Below are positions 6,060-10,116 of a DNA stretch of 10,116 nt, piece by piece. Each line of letters starts with the position of its first letter. Positions within the stretch are counted from its first letter, which is position 1. The notes under the pieces are model-generated. The model was given only the letters and a program-made list of their open reading frames with translations. It did no database searches and was not told the DNA's origin. Source of the stretch: Promethearchaeota archaeon (lineage in GTDB: Archaea; Asgardarchaeota; Lokiarchaeia; Sigynarchaeales; SOKP01). The stretch is taken from NCBI GenBank assembly GCA_019894655.1, contig JAGXNZ010000213.1:1-10116 (forward strand). Direction: 5' to 3'. Position numbers and translations under genes: made by a program.

Positions 6060-6896
6060 ATGGTAGAATCTTTTGCAGAAGTTAATGGTATAAAAATATG
6101 TTATGAAATTTATGGGAATGGCTATCCTGTAGTTTTAGTTCATGGATTTGGAGGAACAAAGGAAGGATGGAGGGCTCAGACACCGGATTTATCAAAGGAT
6201 TTCAAAGTTATAAGGTTTGATAATCGTGGAGCAGGAAGCTCTGATAAACCTAAAGGCAGTTACGAATTGGATGATTTCGTTGAAGATATTAAAGGTTTAT
6301 TGGATCATTTAAATATTGATAAAGCACACATAATCGGTTGGAGTTTAGGGGGGATGCTGGTTCAAAACTTCGTATTGAAGTATCCGGAAAGAGCAAATAA
6401 AGTAGTTTTAATTAATACTAACTACGGCACCCCTGATGAAACTGGTCCAGAAGCTTATAAAAACATGCGCATTGAAAAAGAAAAGCTTAAAAAAGAGGAT
6501 CCTGTTAAAGCTTTTTGGTCTACCGCGAGAACAGGATATTACATTAAATTTAGAAAACAGATGGAAGCAGAACCCTCTAAGAAGTGGTATGGTTTGTGGT
6601 CAGTAGAAGACCTTATTGAGCAAGACTCCAGATTTATTTCTTCAGAGCATGATATTGAATTACAAGGTAATGTAGTGAAAGATCATAATACTGGTGATAG
6701 ATTAAAAGATATATCAAATCCTGTACTCTTATTGACAGCATCTCATGATAGAATAATTCCAAAATCGTCTATGGAAGAAATGCACGAACGACTGCCTAAT
6801 AGCATTTTCTACGTCGTTGATAAAGCAGGACATAATAGTCCATTAGAAAAAACTCCAGAAGTAAACCGGGAAATTATAACCTTTTTAAAAGAATAA
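6060..6896 (+). CDS. Alpha/beta hydrolase, tandem paralogue 2
   Basis: This 278-residue alpha/beta hydrolase has every catalytic element: VHGFGG (27-32), FDNRGAGSSDKP (53-64), nucleophile Ser95 in GWSLGGM, Asp230 in SHDRIIP and His258 in KAGHNSP. The RGAGSSDKP and C-terminal AGHNSPLEKTPE stretches are closer to the family norm than in paralogue 1 (RGCGNSGHP and SSHFFMLEEAP), so this copy may keep the ancestral activity and the other may have diverged. The lid (about 125-215) carries EDPVKAFW, shared with its neighbour. A cytosolic hydrolase of small esters, lactones or C-C bonds is likely; the substrate is unknown. Its 3' end meets the MFS gene tail to tail with a 15-bp gap. Confidence 0.88.
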   Translation: MVESFAEVNGIKICYEIYGNGYPVVLVHGFGGTKEGWRAQTPDLSKDFKVIRFDNRGAGSSDKPKGSYELDDFVEDIKGLLDHLNIDKAHIIGWSLGGMLVQNFVLKYPERANKVVLINTNYGTPDETGPEAYKNMRIEKEKLKKEDPVKAFWSTARTGYYIKFRKQMEAEPSKKWYGLWSVEDLIEQDSRFISSEHDIELQGNVVKDHNTGDRLKDISNPVLLLTASHDRIIPKSSMEEMHERLPNSIFYVVDKAGHNSPLEKTPEVNREIITFLKE

Positions 6897-6913
6897 TTTT
6901 CTTCTCTTTTTTT
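6897..6913 (+). terminator. T-rich terminator between convergent genes
   Basis: TTTTCTTCTCTTTTTTT directly follows the TAA of the second hydrolase and runs into the stop codon of the convergent MFS gene. It is a plausible archaeal T-tract terminator for the plus-strand transcript only; on the other strand it is an A-rich run. Confidence 0.4.
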
Positions 6914-8141
6914 AATTGTCCCTAGGATGATTTGTGGAATTATTCGTAGGAACATATTTCTTTTTCTCAATTTTTTGGAAAGACATAATCAGTGCAGGTA
7001 AAGCTATCAATGCCACAATTATGCCTAACCAATAAGGTGGAAGCGTTACGATGATAAACGCCCCAGCTAAAGGTCCGATGATTTGAGCAACACTGTCTAA
7101 TCCAGAAGAGAGTCCATTTATTTTACCTTGTATTTTTGGTGAAACTGTTTGAGTAATTTTACTGTTCATAGGACCCCGAGTTATTGAGGCAGCAAAACTG
7201 ACAAACATGAATATAATCATAATTACTACCACATTACTAGAAAATCCTATTAAGAAAAAACTTACAAAAAATATTGCCAAACCTACTCGTATTGCATTAG
7301 ACTCCCCAAGATACTTTATTGCCGGTTTAAACAGCGTAAACCTTATACCGGCTCTAAATATTCCGGAGATCATAAATACGAACGACACATCAAGAACACT
7401 CAGTTTGAGAACATTAACGCTAAAAAATGATAGCGAAGACATAATAATTGTGAACGAAATAGTGTGAAAAGCCCAGAGAACTAACATGAAAAGAGCATTT
7501 TTATTCTCTGTAACTTTCAGTGTAACTTCAGTTTTTATTTCATGGGTGTGAAGTCTTTTTTCCTTAGGCCATGTTTCTTCCAGCATAGATATAGTTACTA
7601 CAATTGTTATTATTGTTAAACCGGCTGCGAACAAACCAGGTCCTAAAAGGCCAAAAAAAGTAAAGGAAAATCCACCAATCGCGGGTCCGATCAGAGAAGC
7701 TAAAACATGTGCTATACCAACATTAGCCATCTGAATACCTCTATCTTTTGGCGGAACTTTATCACTTATGATAGCCTTGGCTATTGGAAAATTTCCTCCA
7801 AACATCCCGTCAATCATACGCGCTATAACTAACATCCATAATGTGTATGAAAAAGCAGTTAGTACAAAAGCAAAAAGCGTTCCAAATTGGGAAATCAGCA
7901 GTAGCGGTTTTCTTCCATACTTATCGCTGAGTTTTGATAAAATGGGACCAAATACAAAACCAAACATCGCATTTACAGAAAATATCAATCCGATTACAAT
8001 AGCGTTAGTTTCGAATAGGTCGCTAAAAAATCCTACCAACGGGAATAGAATCGTGAAACCCAAGACATCTATGAATACAGCAATCCATAATGGTGCCAGC
8101 ATTCGATATTTGAACAGTTTTCTGTTGTTGTTTTCAGTCAT
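6912..8141 (-). CDS. MFS transporter, 12-TM drug/metabolite exporter type
   Basis: This 409-residue membrane protein has about twelve helices, in the size range of DHA1-type major facilitator transporters. Motif A is clear after helix 2 as GPILSKLSDKYGRKP (65-79). The helix-4 arginine lies in IARMIDGMFGG (R108), and the antiporter motif C is GIAHVLASLIGPAIGG (142-157). The long cytoplasmic loop between halves (about 189-215) is charged. Motif C points to proton-coupled export rather than uptake; the closest general type is tetracycline/multidrug efflux. The substrate is unknown. The short C-terminal tail is hydrophilic. It is convergent with the hydrolase pair, so joint regulation cannot be assumed. 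The ATG at 8141 is preceded by an in-frame TGA four codons upstream, which fixes it as the first ATG; no strong SD is seen. Open frames at 7207-7467 and 7768-8193 on the other strand are shadows. Confidence 0.9.
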   Translation of the reverse strand: MTENNNRKLFKYRMLAPLWIAVFIDVLGFTILFPLVGFFSDLFETNAIVIGLIFSVNAMFGFVFGPILSKLSDKYGRKPLLLISQFGTLFAFVLTAFSYTLWMLVIARMIDGMFGGNFPIAKAIISDKVPPKDRGIQMANVGIAHVLASLIGPAIGGFSFTFFGLLGPGLFAAGLTIITIVVTISMLEETWPKEKRLHTHEIKTEVTLKVTENKNALFMLVLWAFHTISFTIIMSSLSFFSVNVLKLSVLDVSFVFMISGIFRAGIRFTLFKPAIKYLGESNAIRVGLAIFFVSFFLIGFSSNVVVIMIIFMFVSFAASITRGPMNSKITQTVSPKIQGKINGLSSGLDSVAQIIGPLAGAFIIVTLPPYWLGIIVALIALPALIMSFQKIEKKKYVPTNNSTNHPRDN

Positions 8142-8302
8142 AACTCAAAATCACATTTTACCTTTCAAGCAGAATAAGGTAAAAATATACTAATATTCCC
8201 TAAACTTAACGAATAAAATAGATAATACCTATTAAACTATACTAAAAAACAGTAAGAGCATTACTTCTTCTGTAACATATCTTCTAATCCAATAATTTTA
8301 TA

Positions 8303-8353
8303 AGGAGATACCAGATGATTTATGTAGAAAAAAAAAACTTAGAGTTTTATTGA
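8303..8353 (+). other. Strong SD with a 12-codon ORF containing an A10 run
   Basis: The 291-bp spacer between the MFS and gelsolin genes contains AGGAGA (8303-8308), a 6-nt spacer and ATG 8315, opening MIYVEKKNLEFY before TGA at 8351. An A10 run lies at 8328-8337. A minus-one shift there would give MIYVEKKKLRVLLIKLTKRL, ending at TAA 8374. It may be a leader peptide, the 5' end of a decayed gene or chance; it ends 79 bp before the gelsolin-SAP start. On the opposite strand, 8261-8341 is also open for 25 codons (reads SPYKIIGLEDMLQKK at its end), so this spacer may hold gene remnants. Confidence 0.3.
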
Positions 8354-8402
8354 TCAAACTTACTAAGAGATTGTAATTACATAATTCAATAGAGTTATCT
8401 TA

Positions 8403-8412
8403 TTTTTAAATT
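8403..8412 (+). promoter_or_regulatory. TATA-like box for the gelsolin-SAP gene
   Basis: TTTTTAAATT is centred about 25 nt before the first ATG at 8433, and no SD-like sequence lies between. The spacing suggests a leaderless mRNA and favours the first of the two adjacent ATG codons. Confidence 0.3.
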
Positions 8413-8432
8413 AAAAAAATGAAACGTAATTA

Positions 8433-9563
8433 ATGATGGCTGGAACTTACGAGAACTTCATGATCTTTGGATTAGAAAGTACCGGTGAAAAAGTAAAATT
8501 AGATGTATCGGAAGACGAATTTTGCGCCAATAACGGTCAAAATGTTCTAGATCCTCACCAAGTATTAGTGATTGTTAAGGAGGATTTAAGGAGAATTTAC
8601 ATCTGGAAAGGCGTAAATTCACACGTTAGAAAAAAATTTATTGCCTCTCACATCGCTGCGGAATTACAAAGCGATTTAGTTGTTAACGGACATTTTCATC
8701 GATGTAAGATTATATCCGTAGATCAAGGAGATGAACCTCTCGAATTTATGAGAGCTTTTAGTTTGAAAGCAACTATAGTTCCTGAAGTCTTAGAAAGGGA
8801 CTCTGTAGAGTTCAAACAATTGCACGCGTCTTCTCTCAAAGGTTCTGCAGAAACTAACGATAAAAAGGTCTACGGATGGAAAGGACCACCTCCTAAACGG
8901 ACGGGTAAAGGTAAGTCCCATGTAATTGCAAGAAAGGTAGACAGGGACATTGAACTTAAACCTAAACAATCAACAAAACCTCCTAAGTTAGACAATAAAA
9001 ATGTGATTAAGAAAATCGTGACTAATAAAGTTCCCGCCAATTTTAAAAGGCAAAATTTGATTTTAGGGAATTTTCAGATTTTTGGAAATGCGATTAAAAA
9101 AGCTAAAATATTCGGCGAAGAAGTAGAAGAAGTCGAATGGGAACCAGTGAACTCGCTACCAGTAGGAATAATTGAACTAACTGATCGCACTCTAAGAATT
9201 TATGTCGATGAGACCTCTAAGACTATTGAAGGAATAGAAATTCTCCAAAAACTCGAAGCGCCTAAAGTTGTAGAACAGATGGTTGAAAAGGGAGAAGAGG
9301 TAGACTATAAAACTTGGACCGTTAAACAGCTAAGAATTTATTGTCAAGAGAACAATATAAAAGTGCCCGTACCTTACAGAAAAGCACAAATTATAAGCCT
9401 CATTAAAAAAGGTCCCTCCCAAGAATCTATTAAACCAGATTCAAATTATAAGACTTGGACAGTAAAGCAACTGAAAGAATATTGTAAAAAAAACGATATC
9501 AAAGTGCTTTCTACATATAGAAAAGCAGACATACTAAAATTTGTGGAAGAACATCAAAAATAG
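8433..9563 (+). CDS. Gelsolin-like domain protein with two C-terminal SAP-like motifs
   Basis: This 376-residue soluble protein has several modules. Residues about 36-110 match a gelsolin-type domain: the strand VLVIVKEDLRRIYIWKG (44-60), a basic turn, a long helix KKFIASHIAAELQS (67-80) and a final strand CKIISVDQGDEPLEFMRAF (91-109). Gelsolin domains bind, cap or sever actin, often under calcium control. Residues 144-200 form a Lys/Pro-rich, probably disordered linker. Residues 205-275 form an unrecognised module rich in strand-forming residues, including LPVGIIELTDRTLRIYVDE. The C terminus carries two SAP-like helix-extended-helix motifs at 294-326 and 341-373, both with TWTVKQL and YRKA and 47 residues apart; SAP motifs usually bind DNA or RNA. 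The fusion suggests a link between actin-like filaments and nucleic acid, but this is inference. Start 8433 or 8436. The next gene is convergent. Confidence 0.8.
   Translation: MMAGTYENFMIFGLESTGEKVKLDVSEDEFCANNGQNVLDPHQVLVIVKEDLRRIYIWKGVNSHVRKKFIASHIAAELQSDLVVNGHFHRCKIISVDQGDEPLEFMRAFSLKATIVPEVLERDSVEFKQLHASSLKGSAETNDKKVYGWKGPPPKRTGKGKSHVIARKVDRDIELKPKQSTKPPKLDNKNVIKKIVTNKVPANFKRQNLILGNFQIFGNAIKKAKIFGEEVEEVEWEPVNSLPVGIIELTDRTLRIYVDETSKTIEGIEILQKLEAPKVVEQMVEKGEEVDYKTWTVKQLRIYCQENNIKVPVPYRKAQIISLIKKGPSQESIKPDSNYKTWTVKQLKEYCKKNDIKVLSTYRKADILKFVEEHQK
9312..9551 (+). repeat. Internal duplication encoding two SAP-like motifs
   Basis: The segments at 9312-9410 and 9453-9551 encode the same helix-extended-helix pattern with a 141-nt period. 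Both read TWTVKQL, then Y-C four residues later, IKV, and YRKA followed by hydrophobic residues. The DNA has diverged at many third positions, so the duplication is not recent. Confidence 0.75.
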
Positions 9564-9598
9564 AAAGAACTGATAAATAAAAAAATAGAATTTTTTAC

Positions 9599-10114
9599 CT
9601 AATCCTGTGAAGCATAGAATATCTCGAAACTATCTTCTAATTGATCAATGTATAACTTTCTTTTACCGGGTATAACTTTTTTTGTAAGTAATTTTGCCTT
9701 ACTGTAGCAGGTGGATGCTTCTTCGCGCATTCCTAAGTGCTTATAGGACTTGGCTAATTTTAGAAAGGTATGAAATGCGAACCAGCCTCTTGGGTTAGCT
9801 TCTAAAGCTTGAGTAAATTTCTCGATTGCTTTTTCATACTTTTGAGAGTTCATTAATACTTCACCATATGTATCATAAAGGTTTGCGTCGGAAGGATCGA
9901 GTTTGATTGCTTTTTCAATTGCATCAACTGCTTCACTATATCTTCCAATTTTACTCAATGAGATGGATTTATTGTTTAACAAGCCAGATGAGTCCGGATA
10001 TAATTCTAAGGCTATGTCAAGAGTCTTCACCACTTCTAAATCCTTACCCATCGTGGAATAAGTAAAACTTTTAATTTTGTACAGCGATTTACGCTCATTT
10101 GGATATGATTTCAT
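9599..10114 (-). CDS. TPR-repeat protein, 5' end possibly outside the window
   Basis: The visible 171 residues consist of tetratricopeptide repeats: about 8-41, 42-75, 76-109 and a last one at about 110-145, then a C-terminal helix. The repeat signature is clear in GRYSEAVDAIEKAIKLDP (57-74) and QKYEKAIEKFTQALEANP (91-108), with the expected small and aromatic positions. TPR arrays are protein-docking scaffolds; no catalytic domain is seen. The ATG at 10114 lies two bases from the window edge and is followed directly by repeat sequence, so it may be an internal Met of a longer gene. It converges on the gelsolin-SAP gene with a 35-bp gap. The partner is unknown. Confidence 0.8.
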   Translation of the reverse strand: MKSYPNERKSLYKIKSFTYSTMGKDLEVVKTLDIALELYPDSSGLLNNKSISLSKIGRYSEAVDAIEKAIKLDPSDANLYDTYGEVLMNSQKYEKAIEKFTQALEANPRGWFAFHTFLKLAKSYKHLGMREEASTCYSKAKLLTKKVIPGKRKLYIDQLEDSFEIFYASQD

Positions 10115-10116
10115 CA

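Noticed and set aside
3028..8141. Reading UbiA, ABM, three hydrolases and MFS as one biosynthetic cluster
   Set aside because: The genes lie on both strands with separate promoter-like elements and gaps, so the sequence does not support one operon or pathway.
7768..8193. 141-codon plus-strand frame
   Set aside because: It is antisense to the MFS transporter, which shows motifs A and C; the frame itself has no recognisable domain.
8261..8341. 25-codon minus-strand open fragment ending IIGLEDMLQKK
   Set aside because: Protein-like but short, without a start codon, and within chance expectation for this base composition.

Overview
The window looks like a piece of an archaeal genome, most likely an Asgard (Lokiarchaeia-like) archaeon. 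The sequence is very AT-rich. Several genes have TATA-like boxes about 25-30 nt before the start codon, as in archaeal leaderless transcripts, and others have a clear Shine-Dalgarno (SD) sequence. The gene at 8433-9563 encodes a gelsolin-type domain joined to two SAP-like motifs; gelsolin-family proteins are a recognised Asgard trait. The taxon is inferred from this gene content and was not tested by any search. I see no rRNA, tRNA, CRISPR array or intact mobile element.

Layout. Positions 1-970 hold no intact gene. They contain short open fragments, a perfect 10-bp inverted repeat (616-649) and what looks like a broken small membrane-protein gene (734-932). Two minus-strand genes follow: a tandem ACT-domain protein (971-1393) and a small zinc-ribbon/coiled-coil protein (1528-1923). 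Divergent from them on the plus strand are a TauE/SafE-type permease (2067-2876), a divergent UbiA-type membrane prenyltransferase (3028-3843) and a small ABM-like ferredoxin-fold protein (3938-4207, start uncertain).

The middle is rich in alpha/beta hydrolases. One lies on the minus strand (4275-5036). Divergent from it is a tandem pair of paralogues on the plus strand (5140-5979 and 6060-6896), which share 58 of their first 120 aligned residues. A 12-helix MFS transporter converges on them from the minus strand (6912-8141). UbiA, ABM protein, hydrolases and exporter together could fit handling of a hydrophobic or aromatic compound, but the mixed strands and gaps mean no operon can be claimed.

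The right end holds a 291-bp spacer with a strong SD and a 12-codon ORF over an A10 run, the gelsolin-SAP gene (8433-9563), and a convergent TPR-repeat gene that runs off the window edge (9599-10114). The most notable item is the gelsolin-SAP fusion, which places an actin-regulator fold and a nucleic-acid-binding motif in one polypeptide.
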